Both the position numbers and the translations under genes were made by a program. The notes beneath the pieces were generated by a model that did no database searches, had not been told where the DNA came from, and saw nothing but the letters and a program-made list of their open reading frames with translations. A stretch of DNA of 64,000 nucleotides from Symsagittifera roscoffensis (lineage: Eukaryota; Xenacoelomorpha; Acoela; Convolutidae), in assembly GCF_963678635.1 (NCBI RefSeq), contig NC_087064.1, positions 45,741,346-45,805,345 on the forward strand. The letters run 5' to 3'. Position 1 is the stretch's first letter. The number at the start of each line of letters is the position of its first letter. Positions 32,777 through 44,514 of the stretch are shown in pieces.

Positions 32777-34190
32777 GAACATAGGTGAGTATATTTACCT
32801 ATTTATTCACGACTGAAGTTTTTAACCTGTGTAAGACACAAATTCACTGTGTGGCGACATGGTAAGCTTGAGTAAACTCGCTCGAGAAGGGTGGGTAACT
32901 CAAGAACTTTCCTAGCCACAGAGTTTCTCAGTTTTAATATTGAAAGGACCGCATAGATGACTGATTATACTTGGTGAGTGAAGTTAAGTTAATTTTAACG
33001 GGTGCGTGGCCGTGCCACGTCCCACTTTTTAATCACAAAGAGCGAAAAGAAGTTTTATGGCAAGACGACGTAAGTAGTCAGAAAAGAAATTTTATCTAGG
33101 ACACTCCTCATGGTGCAAATTTTGTGAAAATGTTGAAAGGCAGTGAGATGTAGTACGATGCCATTTGTGAACACGTAGTGAGTTGAGGTGGGGTAGATAA
33201 ATTTCATTTTCTTATGCGATTTGTAAGATTGATTACAGAAAACTGGATAACTACTTGACGATAACCCGGTGTTATGCGATCAATAGGGACATTGATGGAG
33301 ACTTGTCCGGGGAGTATGTGCCATTCTGCCAGATGACACAGCACAACCTTCCGGCGACATAAAAAAGAGTGACTAAAGGCCTTATGAACAAAAAAGTGTT
33401 GCGACGGAGGGTCAGATTGTTCTAGAATTTTTATTTTTAAAATTTCGATTGGAAGAAGAACATTTCTGAGAAATAGAGAAAAGACGGCCATTTTGAATAA
33501 AAAGACGAAAAAAAGAACCACGATAGAGATTGTGAAGAACAGTCGAGCAAGAAAATTACGAAGCCTCTTATCGTGGCAATAACACACGATAAGAACCTTA
33601 GCGACGTATATTTGTGGAGAAGGAGGCTTCAGTGGGGGAAGAAATATACCACGGAACCCTTCCGGGACACGAAATATAAGAGATAAGAGTGTTATCTCAA
33701 GAATATTACGGGAGCGGAGGCTTGGTCCCCCAGAGACTGTCTATGTGAAGGGACTGTATAGACTGACTGTATAGCTGCTATAATGTCATAGATTTTAATT
33801 AACACCGTTATTATTTAATATTTCAGAGTATGAGTAGCTAGAAGAAGGAAAGGGTCAATCCATCTCTAATGGATTTAATATAGAACTGTCACACAAAAAC
33901 ATAATAAAATAGGTTGTTTGAGCCGTGTTTTTAATGACAATCACGTAGTCTGAGGATCCGAGACTCAGCTATGTGGTTGTGTTCGCATGTAAACGAAAGC
34001 TGATCAAAAGTCGTTTGACTGATGGCCTAAAAATGATAACTTTTTGATTTGCCCTAGACAGACCAGAAAATCAACTGGCAAGGTCGAGACGGTGAAAAAC
34101 GAGTAGAATTAAGGTAACTGACGCCTGCCAGTCGTTAATAGGTACTTTTTCTACGCTCCGTCGCTGTGTGATATTTGGGCGAATGTTACA
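32777..34190. mobile_element. Truncated terminal repeat shared by copies A (+) and D (-)
   Basis: From copy A the order is 3' UTR, centre segment (32777-33318), arm (33319-34190). The first arm is missing, with TATA-like microhomology at the break. At 34190 the arm ends TGTTACA and is followed at once by the reversed 3' UTR of copy D. Thus two elements sit tail-to-tail on one terminal repeat. 33319-34190 is nearly identical to 13242-14115. Confidence 0.8.
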
Positions 34191-35303
34191 TATATATACA
34201 TAAATAGTCATAACTAAAATCAACAATTTCAACAATTTTAGCAATTGCAACACTGTAGTTTGGTCTGACCAAACTAGATCAAAACAAAAAGTTTAACAAG
34301 TTCAATAATCAAAACTTGGTTCATTGGTTCAAGTTTTAACACACAAAAACAATCAAGTTTTTTTTCTCCTTCTCTTTTCTCCTTTGCTCACGTCTTCACT
34401 TGTTCTCTTCGTTCATCATCTTCATTCCATCGCTTCTCTTTCTTGATCTTCAGCTTCGCTGTCTTCTAGGACTTTACCAGCATGTCCATGGAGTTGCGGG
34501 CCGTGCCCCAACTCTCCTGTTCCAACAGCCTCGGTTTGCAACAAGGTAGCAAGTCCACATTCACCTTTTGCTCCCGGTTCCTGCAAAAACTGTTGTGAAG
34601 ACATAGGCTCACATTTCTTTCTAGGTCAGCTCTTAAGACCTCTTTCTTCTCATCTTCAGTTACACAAGGCGCTCCAGCTACCCGCTTCACCGCCGTGGTG
34701 ACCGCGTTTCTGTGCGTCAGGAATGCTCTCTTATAGGCTCCTGGTCCTATATCTAGCTGGAAAGATTGATAGGCTTCCGTGTTCCTCGACATGTGACGCT
34801 TCGCGCGTTCATACATCCATGATGTCATCACTGCACGGAACCAAGGCATCAATCTTTGCCTTGACCATATTCTTTCAATGGCTTTGGGTATTCTCAGAAC
34901 CTTGCAGGTGGTTCTGAAAAGATCCAATTCACGACTCATCTTCACGTTGCTCAGCTGCTCAGGAGTCGGCACGGCCGTCTCCTGTTCACTTGTGTCCGCG
35001 TTAGCCTCGAACCATCTCACTGCCAGCATGGCACTAACCACCACGATTGACACCTGTTGATTCTGATCGGGCAACCCCGTAGAGTATAACTCCTCCACGT
35101 CCCATACTAACATCAGATTCCCGCGTTTGGGGTACCACAACGTCTGCGCCAGGCAGTGGCAAGGATGCTCCCCATGGGTTCTCACTATGTTCCTTCGGGT
35201 CCGATACCCTGAGGCTCCCAGCAACGGTTCCACCTCCATCAAAATTCTGTGCAAGTCGTCTTTCTCTTCTATGGTGGGGAATTCAGTGGGTAACGCTCCA
35301 CTC
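34191..35303 (-). pseudogene. Copy D: ORF2 C-terminus and 3' UTR
   Basis: Minus-strand fragment carrying the last ~280 codons of ORF2 (recognisable from SGALPTEFPTIEEKDD onward) and the 3' UTR. It keeps the reading frame through the site where copy A lost a base, but shifts frame near 34466, shortly before the normal end. At 35303 it is fused to host-derived sequence. This creates a 334-codon open frame (35470-34466) whose first 56 codons come from host intron/exon DNA read in a non-native frame. Confidence 0.8.
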
Positions 35304-36547
35304 AGAGAAATAAAAATGCTTACTGTTAGAATTAGCCATATACTGTACCTCGGTTTTATTAGGGACCACAGCCTTTTTGAGGGACCAAACAAGTAAACTA
35401 GTACCCAAAACTGTAGTGCTATGACGTTACCCGCTTGTTGGTTTTGGTTCATCAGAACTAGTATGCGCATTGGCTGTCACCCTCATGCCTCCCACTTTGG
35501 CTGAAGCAAATTTAATATTCTTCTTGACAAAAGAACTTTCAAACAAGTTCGCTGCTTACTCATAACGAACAGAGGTATTGAACTTATTCTTTTGCGTTGA
35601 GAAAATTTGCTCAATTATAGTATGAGATCAGCGCAGGGCTATTAAAATGAATCTTACATTGTTTTTTGTCTGTTCAAACAAGACACACTGACATGTGTTT
35701 TGTCTGTTCAATTAAGTCGCATTCACCGAGCTATTTATCGTCAAGTAACTCTTTCGTTGTTGATAAATTCTCGAAAGCAACAATCTGCTTAAAAGCACCG
35801 AATTTACTAATTCTTCTGATACTATCTACCAGAAAATTGAACGAAGCTATTTTCCCCGAAAATGCGAGTTATTTACTACAAAACTGTGAATTTTATGAAT
35901 ATAAGCAATTCAAAAGCAAAATAAGCAATATAAGAATTCAAATATAAGCACTTAAAAACTTGGCACACAGCTGAAACTATTTTCAAAGTCAAAATATTGC
36001 TTACCAGCAGGGCTATGACCAGGAACTTTCTCATTTGTATCGGTCATTTTTCTAAAACAAAGGAATTATCGTAACATATATTGAAGTCGTTAAATTGAAA
36101 CACATATGCAGCAAAAAAAGGCTGTTATAATAAAAATAATAATAATAATAACAAAGGATTCAGGGTTATAAACAAAGGGTTCGCATAAAACCCTGTCATT
36201 GCAGTGTTCCAAGTTTAGTTTTCAGTTATAAGTGTAAGTTTCTTCAGGTCTCTACAGTTGTTGGATTCGCATAAAATGCGCCAAGAGCGTGTATCTGATT
36301 CGTTGTAGCAAGTTTTGAAAAACTTCGTGTACACTCCTAGTAGTCTGTTTTTGCCTTCTGGTTCAAACAATATGTCACACTAAAAGTATTCGTTGCACAG
36401 ATTAGCATGACAACATGCCGGAAACCAGAAATCCGTCTCGCACTTCTTCAGACGCATTTGTTTGCAGACAAAAATTCGTGTCATTTGACAATTCATTTGA
36501 GCTCTTCGGTTTCCATGGTCAGTGATGCTTACATGGTTCCTCGAGTC
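35303..36547. other. Duplicate of host region 10364-11810
   Basis: Direct-orientation copy, over 95% identical by eye, lacking about 210 bp that copy 1 has near 11271-11480. It starts inside the intron-2 inverted repeat (so without the MITE) and continues without a break into a terminal-repeat arm, as in the original. Confidence 0.85.
35431..36051 (-). pseudogene. Duplicated exons 1 and 2 of the host gene
   Basis: Exon 1 copy is 36051-36005 (ATG at 36047, one synonymous change) and exon 2 copy is 35500-35431 (unchanged in length, donor GTAACG instead of GTAATG). All splice signals survive. No exon 3 follows, because retroelement ORF2 sequence starts at 35303. If transcribed it would splice into element sequence or terminate early, so I treat it as a partial gene duplicate. 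Confidence 0.7.
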
Positions 36548-37383
36548 TGTAACATTCGACCAAATAATACACAGCGATGGAGCGTAGAAAAAGTACCTAT
36601 CAACGACTGGCAGGCGTCAGTTACCTTAATCCTACTCGTTTTTCACCGTCCGACCTTGCCAGTTGATTTTCTGGTTTGTTTAGGGCTAAGTAAAAAGGTA
36701 CTATTTTTAGGCCATCAGTCAAACGACTTTTGATCAGCTTTCGTTTACATGCGAACACAACCACATAGCTGAGTCTCGGATCCTCAGACTACGTGATTGC
36801 CATTAAAAACACGGCTCGAACAAACTTTTTGAACATGTTTTTGTGTGACAATTCTAAATTAAATCCATTGGAGATGGATTGGCCCTTTCCTCTTTCTAGC
36901 TACTCATATTCTAAAATATCAAATTATATCGGTGTTAATTCAGAGTTCTACGACATCCAAGTAGCTACAAAGTTAGTTTTATATAGTCCCTTCACATAAG
37001 ACAGTCTCTGGGGACCAAGCCTCCGCTCCCGCAATCTTCCTGAGATAACGCTTTTATCTCTTCAAATTTGTGGCACGGGAGGGTTCCGTGGAATATTCCT
37101 TCCTCACTGAAGCTTCCTTCTCCACTAATATCCGCTGCTAAGGGTCTTATCGTGTGTTATTGCCACGATAGGAGGCTTCGTACTTTTCGTCTCTTTTGCG
37201 ACCGTTTTCCACAAAATTTGTCGTTGTTCTCTTTTTTCGTCGTTTTTCGTCAAAATGGCCGTCTTTTTGTATTTCTCAGAAATATTCACTTATCAATCGA
37301 AATTTTGAAAATAAAAATTCTAGAATATTCCTACCCTCCTTCGCAATACTTTTTCGTCAATAAGGCCTTTATTCGTTTTTTCA
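36548..37383 (+). mobile_element. Single terminal-repeat arm
   Basis: Starts TGTAACATTCG at 36548 and matches 11811-12648, the outer arm of the copy C repeat. It is cut at 37383, short of the inner end, and is joined to ORF2 of copy B through a 17-bp filler. Confidence 0.85.
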
Positions 37384-37400
37384 CGTTGAACGTTTTTTCA

Positions 37401-40400
37401 TGTGACGCTTCGCGCGTTCATACATCCATGATGTCATCACTGCACGGAACCAAGGCATCAATCTTTGACTTGACCATATTCTTTCAATGGCTTTAGGTAT
37501 TCTCAGAACCTTACAGGTGGTTCTGAAAAGATCCAATTCACGACTCATCTTCACGTTGCTCAGCTGCTCAGGAGTCGGCACGGCCGTCTCCTGTTCACTT
37601 GTGTCCGCGGTAGCCTCCAACCATCTCACTGCCAGCATGGCACTAACCACCACGATTGACACCTGTTGATTCTGATCGGGCAACCCCGTAGAGTATAACT
37701 CCTCCACGTCCCATACTAGCATCAGATTCCCGCGTTTGGGGTACCACAACGTCTGCGCCAGGCAGTGGCAAGGATGCTCCCCATGGGTTCTCACTATGTT
37801 CCTTCGGGTCCGATACCCTGAGGCTCCCAGCAACGGTTCCACCTCCATCAGAATTCTGTGCAAGTCGTCTTTCTCTTCTATGGTGGGGAATTCAGTGGGT
37901 AACGCTCCACTCGCTTTCTGCTTCTGGAACTCACTCACATTGCCTTCGTTTAATCTCAGAAACTCTTCACCCACTACGTCTTGCAACTCGCCTTCAGATC
38001 TCTTCGGGACTGCCCGAAAGATCTTTGCCAACAAATCATATGACCTCTCCGACATTCTGGCCAACCTCACGCACTTTGGCACAGAGAAAAGTTGGTCAAT
38101 CAACACCTGCTGTGTCCTCGCATCCATCACCACCATGTGTGTAGGATACCTACTACTGCAATATGGTGCGCAGCTTGAACCCACCAGATATTTTGAACCA
38201 GTAGGTTTTTGATATGCTTCACTATCTTTCAGATTCATTTCGTTTTCCAGAGCTTCTCGCCAGCCTCCGATCTTCTGCTCTGTCTGCAGTGCTCCAGGGA
38301 ATACTTCCACGCTGAGGGACTTCACTAGCTCATGGGCACGCTCCAGGCGCTCAAGCGATTCTATCGAACTCGTCATGCTACAAAATCCCAAGGCTGCGAT
38401 CAAGTTTACATCCGTCACCCCATGACAGTCCGCGACCAACTCCATGCCACTCTTATCCGACATGCTCAATCTTCCGTACAATCGTGCCAGTTGTCGATGC
38501 TGCTCGCTCAGCGTAATCAGACAGTGCCCCAGGTTACAAACATGTCCTTCCATCCCACTATGTTGAGCCAAGCATGTGCCTTGCTTCAACCAATTGCTCG
38601 ATGGACCTTCCTCGGACAGCTCCGTGGATGGGTTGCTCTTCCGCTTCGTCAACCTCATGGCCAGCAGATGATGTATCATGGCCAGATCATGCAAACTCGC
38701 GTCATCATCCAGGTCTAACGTGATATCCGCCGTCATGTCCCAGATTAAACCGGCGTTAGGATGAGGGCACCAAGAAGGCTTCATGAGTTCCCACATCGTT
38801 ACTAGACTGGTTTTCAAGGGACCGTCCCAAGAACCACAATCAAAACTCACTTGCCCCTTTAGCTCGGGAACCGAGGGTTCGACCACTGGTTCTTCCAAGA
38901 TAATTCCCAGCTTGGGTTGTTCCACCATCAGCATTCCAGTTTCTTTAATCCGTTCAACCCAGAAATTGAGTACTATGACTTGCTCATAGTCGAAGTACGC
39001 TTCCCTGGCTTCTTCATTCACGAAGGGATTATACGCCATCCCCGGTATGCCAGACACATATTGGAACGACTTCAGTCTCCCTAGTGTTGCAAAGTCTTTT
39101 TGTCCCTTGACTGCTTCTATCAACTCCCGGCTCACTTTCAATTCTTTGTTGGAATATCTTCTCACCTCTTCCAACTTGCGATAGCTCTCCATGTCATTCG
39201 ACTCCTTATTTGGTACAGTCAACGGCATGTCCTGATATAGTTCCAGGAGTGCCCTAAGGAAGTTCCTTTCGCAATCAACACCCTTTTGCCGAATGATCTT
39301 TATACATTCTCCCAAAACAGGAGTGGGGATACGATCCACCACGAACCTGACAAAGCAAAGGGCATCCTTACGCTTAGCCCATGCTATCGCAGAATCGTCT
39401 TTTGAAATTAACGCTCGCAGAGCCTCCATCAACTCCAGCTCCTGTTCCCGTGATTTCGAATCATTACTGGTTTCATATTCCGCCCTCTTGATGCCCATCA
39501 AGCACCAAGCCAACCTTACTTGCAGATCAGTTCTCATGCAAGGATGAGCCAGGTATGCTGCCACCGTCGCAGGTGCATGCATCGTCCCGTCGAAGTATTT
39601 CTGGAGGGCCGCCCTCCAGGAAATTTCTAGTATCTTTTCCAATCCGATTTCGTTCGCTTCAGAGGACATTACCGTGCCGTATTCTCTTCGATTCAAGTTT
39701 GAATTCTCCGTAAGCTCTTTCAGATAATCCTGCATGGCTCGCTTCTCGCTCCAAGCCATCAGGTGCCCTCCCGCGGAGTTTCTCGCTTTCAACATCTCCA
39801 CATAACCCCCTGCTGGATCTCCCATGTGGACCGATTCCGGCACAGTGACTCGACTGTACTCGACCACGTCGAGTTGTCCTTCCAGTTTCAACTTTGCCAT
39901 GTTGGTCCGTGAGGGCCTATAATCTTCAAGTCCTCCAGATCCACATTGACTGATGATCTCCATCTCTAATTTAGTGTTTGCTAGGGTTCGTGCTGTTTTC
40001 TTTGATCTCACGGCTGTCGTGGTCAGACCTGCCAAGAGCATAGGGGGTATCAGATTCTCTTTTTCTCCCCCTGTCAGTGTTGCACCATCTCCTTGCCCGC
40101 TCTCGCCTGAACGACCTGCGCTCGTTAAAGAGGCCAACACTGCGCTGGCTTTTGACTTCACCACTCTCGGGTTCACGGCTCGACTTCCTGTTTTCCCTTT
40201 TAGTCGCTTCAGCCCCTTCCTGGCTCGTCTGACAGGTAATTTCTTTGCGACTTGCTGATCATCGGCACTGTCTTCTGTAACTGACTCGGTCAGAACATCC
40301 GACTCCATGGAGTTCACTATTTTCTCCAGGGCCTCACGCATGATGGGTTGGTTCAATCCCACCTTCATTATGGACTGCGTCCCATATCGCCTTATCACGT

Positions 40401-40815
40401 CCCATGATCTTTCCATGAAATTCACTCGGCTCCAGATTGCCCCTGTCTTGCCTTCTAACTCACTTTGATATCTCTCCCATTCCTCTTCCGGCAGCGTACT
40501 CAGGAAGGATACCCTCATTGAGTCTTCGATTTTTCTCCTCCTCGGTGACTCATGGAGCAATCTCTGCGGATCCCTGCTTCGGCATTCTCTCGCCTGGCTT
40601 ATTGGGTCCATCGGGGATAAGTCGGCCGACGCCTCCTTTGTAGGGGACATGAAAGACGATGGCGTCATTAGCAATAGACTCCCATCGACTTCCCCATCGT
40701 CGTCTTCACTGAATCGGTATTTTAGCAAGTCTCTTTCCAACGCTCCTAGATCCGTCTCACCCGGTTTTCCCGTCTTTCCCTCGATGTCATTATCGTTATC
40801 ATCCTGATCCATCAA
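37401..40815 (-). pseudogene. ORF2 C-terminal block, copy B (open for 1144 codons)
   Basis: The longest clean part of ORF2 in this copy, open from 40815 to a stop at 37381 inside the junction filler. It starts in the Asp-rich tract (MDQDDNDND) and ends abruptly at the truncation near 37401. Residue-level similarity to copy A is high throughout, with mostly conservative replacements, so the protein was under selection when the copies were active. There are Cys/His-containing stretches such as HVCNLGHC and GEHPCHC. No family was recognised. Confidence 0.75.
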
Positions 40816-40831
40816 TTCATCATCACCTGCA

Positions 40832-42157
40832 TCAGGTTTTGGCTTGTCGTGTGTCTATGCCTGAGTCCGGCCGAGCCGGTACGGTCATGTCTCCTGCGTG
40901 ATAAAACAATTCATCATTCACCAGGAATTCCACGGACTCTTCGCCATGTGGTGCCAGATCCTCTATCGTTATGTATGAGCCTCCTCTGCTCTCCCTTGCC
41001 ACTTCCAGCATCACTACTTTCGCTTCTCCTGGCCATTTCAGTCTTGATAAATCATCTGTGGGAGTATACACTTCGTTCCACATTTCAGCCGAGACCTCTG
41101 GTCTCCTGGAAGGTAGTGCCTTGATCTTTTTCCTACTCCAAGTATCAGGAAATGAGAAGTCAAACGTGTGCGCGGCTGCAACATTCCAGCTGATGAAGCG
41201 CGGCTCCATCCCTTCGCTCCACTTCAGCATTCTCTTCTCAGCATCACGAGCTGCTCCGAAGCGAGGGGCAATGATGGGAGATGTGACTCCCAACAACATC
41301 CTCCTTATCGGTGGATATCGAGGGCAATGGTCCGGCAGCGGCCTGGACCCAGAAAGCCACGCTTGCTGGTTCTCTTTCGCGTGTGCATAGGCCTCTGATA
41401 GGAGTGGGAATCCCATAGCCGCTCCTGTATCCTTCACTAATGGTCTCAAATTCCAAAGCTTCGGGTTAAACTGGATGTGAGAAAGGTCCTCACAGCCCAT
41501 TCGGCAGTTGAAGTGGTTGTTGAAATCCATCAACACCCAACCTGGCTCCGCTATTCTTCTGAACAGCCTATCGTCACTGGCCAGTCCTCTCAACTCCCTC
41601 TGCTCTACTCAGTTCAGCACGGAACAGTCCACGACTGAGACCAGGTTGACATACAACACAGAGTTCCTGTATGCCTTGACTTGCACGTCCGGGAACGCGA
41701 AAGACATCACCGGTCCATACACCACCGTGACGAATTCCCGCAGTCCGTGAATCAGAGCCAACGGATCGATTCGCATCATGACAGCCAAATCTGTCAGCAA
41801 GGGCATGCCACAATATTGTTTACACTCACCCGCATCCGTCGCCACCTTATTTTCTCCCGTGACGCTTCTGTTTTGTTGCAAGAGATATTGGAGCAGGAGA
41901 GTCCTCCAGTCTTTCATCTTCCTGAGCGAGGCGGTTTCCAACTGTGCATTGAACTCACGACTCGGTCCCTGTAGTTGTTCAGGGTAACGCAACAGCACGA
42001 GAAAATCACCCAGTCGACCGTAGGTCATGGCAATCAGAGTCAGGAGTCCATCCAATCTCAAATCTGCCAACGCTTGGGTGAAGAGATTCGCCGGCCCCTT
42101 CACGAAATTTTCATGACCAAATGTCACGTATAAGGCTAATATCAGGCCAATCGACAA
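40832..42157 (-). pseudogene. ORF2 middle block, copy B
   Basis: Two open stretches in one frame, 42157-41609 and 41593-40832, separated by a nonsense codon where copy A has Trp (DCSVLN then VEQ). The first starts with a hydrophobic helix-like stretch (SIGLILALYVTFG). The block ends by frameshift near 40850, before the Asp-rich tract. The matching part of copy A is 27718-28770. Function unknown. Confidence 0.75.
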
Positions 42158-42208
42158 CTTCCTGATGTCCTTGACAAAACTCGCGATCAGGTTCCGGGAT
42201 GCCCTAGG

Positions 42209-44500
42209 TTAGCACGTCGACAGGAAGGATGGCGTCCATCCAACTCCCATTCCACCCAAGATGGCATCCGATCGTTCATACTGTGCCCTCGTGGCTAGCA
42301 CGTCAGCTTGCAACTTGTCCAGCGACATCGTGTTTACGTCCTGCATCAATTTCAACATCATGCCCCCAGCTAACTCCCGGGCATCAAACAAGTTTTTCAG
42401 ATACACGTGTATCTCTTTTATCACTGCCGGCGCATGCTCGAACGCGTCCTCACCCAAGGTGCACAGCCTTGGTGACAAGTACAACCATACGTTATTGTGC
42501 GGCTTCGTGCGCAAAGCCATTGCCACGAGATCTTCTTCCGCTGATGTCATGTTCTTCCTGACTGTCCTGCCCTGCTCATTCTCGGCATGATCCATCTGTC
42601 TGAACCAGAGATCATCAGCCACCTGTTGTACTAACAGATGATCGTCATCCACCCCTGGTCTTAACTTCAGCAATCTGGCAAAGTTGGACAGCTCCAACCC
42701 CACAACCTCATCTAGCACCAACCGAGTTGTGCTACAATCTTTGAGCCCCTGTATGGCATTGGAAATGTCAGCCCAAACGGCGGGAAGCTCAGATCGGGAC
42801 GGGTGGTAATTGTCTGGGTCTACTACTCTGTTCGGGGCAGGAATTATCACGTTGAACCTCCCCTCTGCTATCGTTGTGACCATTGTGTACACAAACTGAA
42901 GGGGTTCTGGCAATGCAGCGTACCCTGGTGACAACACAAAGACCACCTTCACTACATTTTGGGTGAAACGTTGTTTTGCTGCTGCTTCTACCTCAGCCAT
43001 CGCCGAGAGCAATGTCATTATCGCCTCCCTTATGACCTCGTTGCTCGGGATCGACCCATCCGTCAGACGTGACAACGAGCCCCTGCTTTGCAGATGATCA
43101 TTTGAGCCTGCAACCACTATCACCTGCGGCTCCATGCTGACCACCCTTCGTACACTTATCATCATGCCTTTTGCCTGTCCCCAGTCCAATTTAGGCGCCG
43201 TCAAGAAAATCACGTCGGGCCAAAAGAGAGAACGGGGCGTATAGAGATAATCGGAACTGGCCACAATCAGATACTTGGCAGCTTTCATATCCAAAGGATC
43301 ATAAGCTGCAAATAGGTCGTCGCCTATTGGGGCCTCCAGTTTCCCATATCTCTTGTCATCTCCATCCACCTTGGTCGTTCGGGGGTAGTCCCATGAATAC
43401 TCGCCAGGCGTCTGACCGGGTGGTTTAGCAAACTGCCTGTACATCTTGTGATGCTTGTTATTGGGCTTGTTCTCTGCCTGAAACTTGCCCTTGCGAGCAC
43501 GTGGCGTCAGTTCCCGGGCTCTCTGTCGGACGTCCGTAAGAGACCGGGTGTTCAAAGGTCCAAAGGTATTGTCCTGAGGCAACCCATTCAAGTCTGCCTG
43601 CCGGAGCGCAGTCGTAGAGCTGAACTGCTCCTGCTCGGCTAGCAGCCAATCCACGCCCGGTATCCGATATAGTCGCGACACTGTGGGACTTTCTCCGCCA
43701 ATCATTCTCATCGCGTCCTCCCGACACGTCAGGGTATTCATGTTCAACTTCGTGGACATGTCCGTCTCGTACTGTCCCCAATGACTAGGGTCTGATCGGT
43801 TCCAAAGCAGCACGCTGCCTGGTTCAACTCCCTCCGCTGGCACGGCGCTCGTAGACGGTCCTGCTGCTGAAGCAGGGTTTGCCGTGGCGGGCGGATTGTT
43901 CCAACTAGACTCGGTCTGGGAGTTACTCCTGTTCTGAACCACTGATCTCCCGAGTCGGCTTTCGAGCGGTTGTGTTCTGGGAGGGGGAGCAGTCCCTAAC
44001 CTCTCTCTTACGTTTGAGCTCGGAGCGATGGATGTGGCCGCAGCCGTCTCCATTGCCAAGGGACCTAGGCGGTTGACGAGGGATTCGGGCACGCTTGCCC
44101 TTATTCTACTTCCTCCGGTCGAGCTGGTCCGAGCCAGAGAACTGGTCGCCCTCGACTCCTGCTCCACTTCCCTCAACTGCGTCTGAAATACATCATTGAC
44201 CCAGTGTCTCCCTCGTTGGGTGTTGAAATGTATTCCATCTCTGGTAAGCGCAATGTGATCAATCATGCGTAGCATGTTCTCGAGATCCAGAAGTCGCAGC
44301 TCGCCAGGGTTGTTTCCCACCAGATTGCGGATCATTTCATTCCACCGTGTCACGTTGCCATTCATGAAATCTGCCACTGTGGTGCCCACCAGCGGGTTTT
44401 GTGGTATCGTGCACAGCACCACAAACCTGGGCCTGTACTTCTCCTTCAGTTCATTCAGGAGGCATACCAACAGAGGCTCCCACTTGCTCTCCGAAGTCAC
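42209..44500 (-). pseudogene. ORF2 block with SGNH-hydrolase-like units, copy B (763 codons)
   Basis: The first ~110 codons hold the C-terminal half of an SGNH/GDSL-type esterase unit: FVVLCTIPQNP, a conserved Asn-rich helix, and DGIHF at 88-91, the Asp-x-x-His catalytic block. The N-terminal half of the same unit, with IIGDSL (nucleophile block) and FGGAS, lies upstream at about 44680-44520 in another frame. After a disordered linker (about 115-340) comes a second unit with ASSDY (415-418), AGSNDH (465-468) and DNYH (563-566), in the order and spacing of SGNH blocks I, III and V but degenerate at block I. It ends at a stop at 42209-42211, with the same frame reopening downstream. Esterase domains are known in ORF1 of some non-LTR elements; here the unit sits in a gypsy-type element. 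Confidence 0.7.
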
Positions 44501-44514
44501 TGGGGCTCTCGAGA

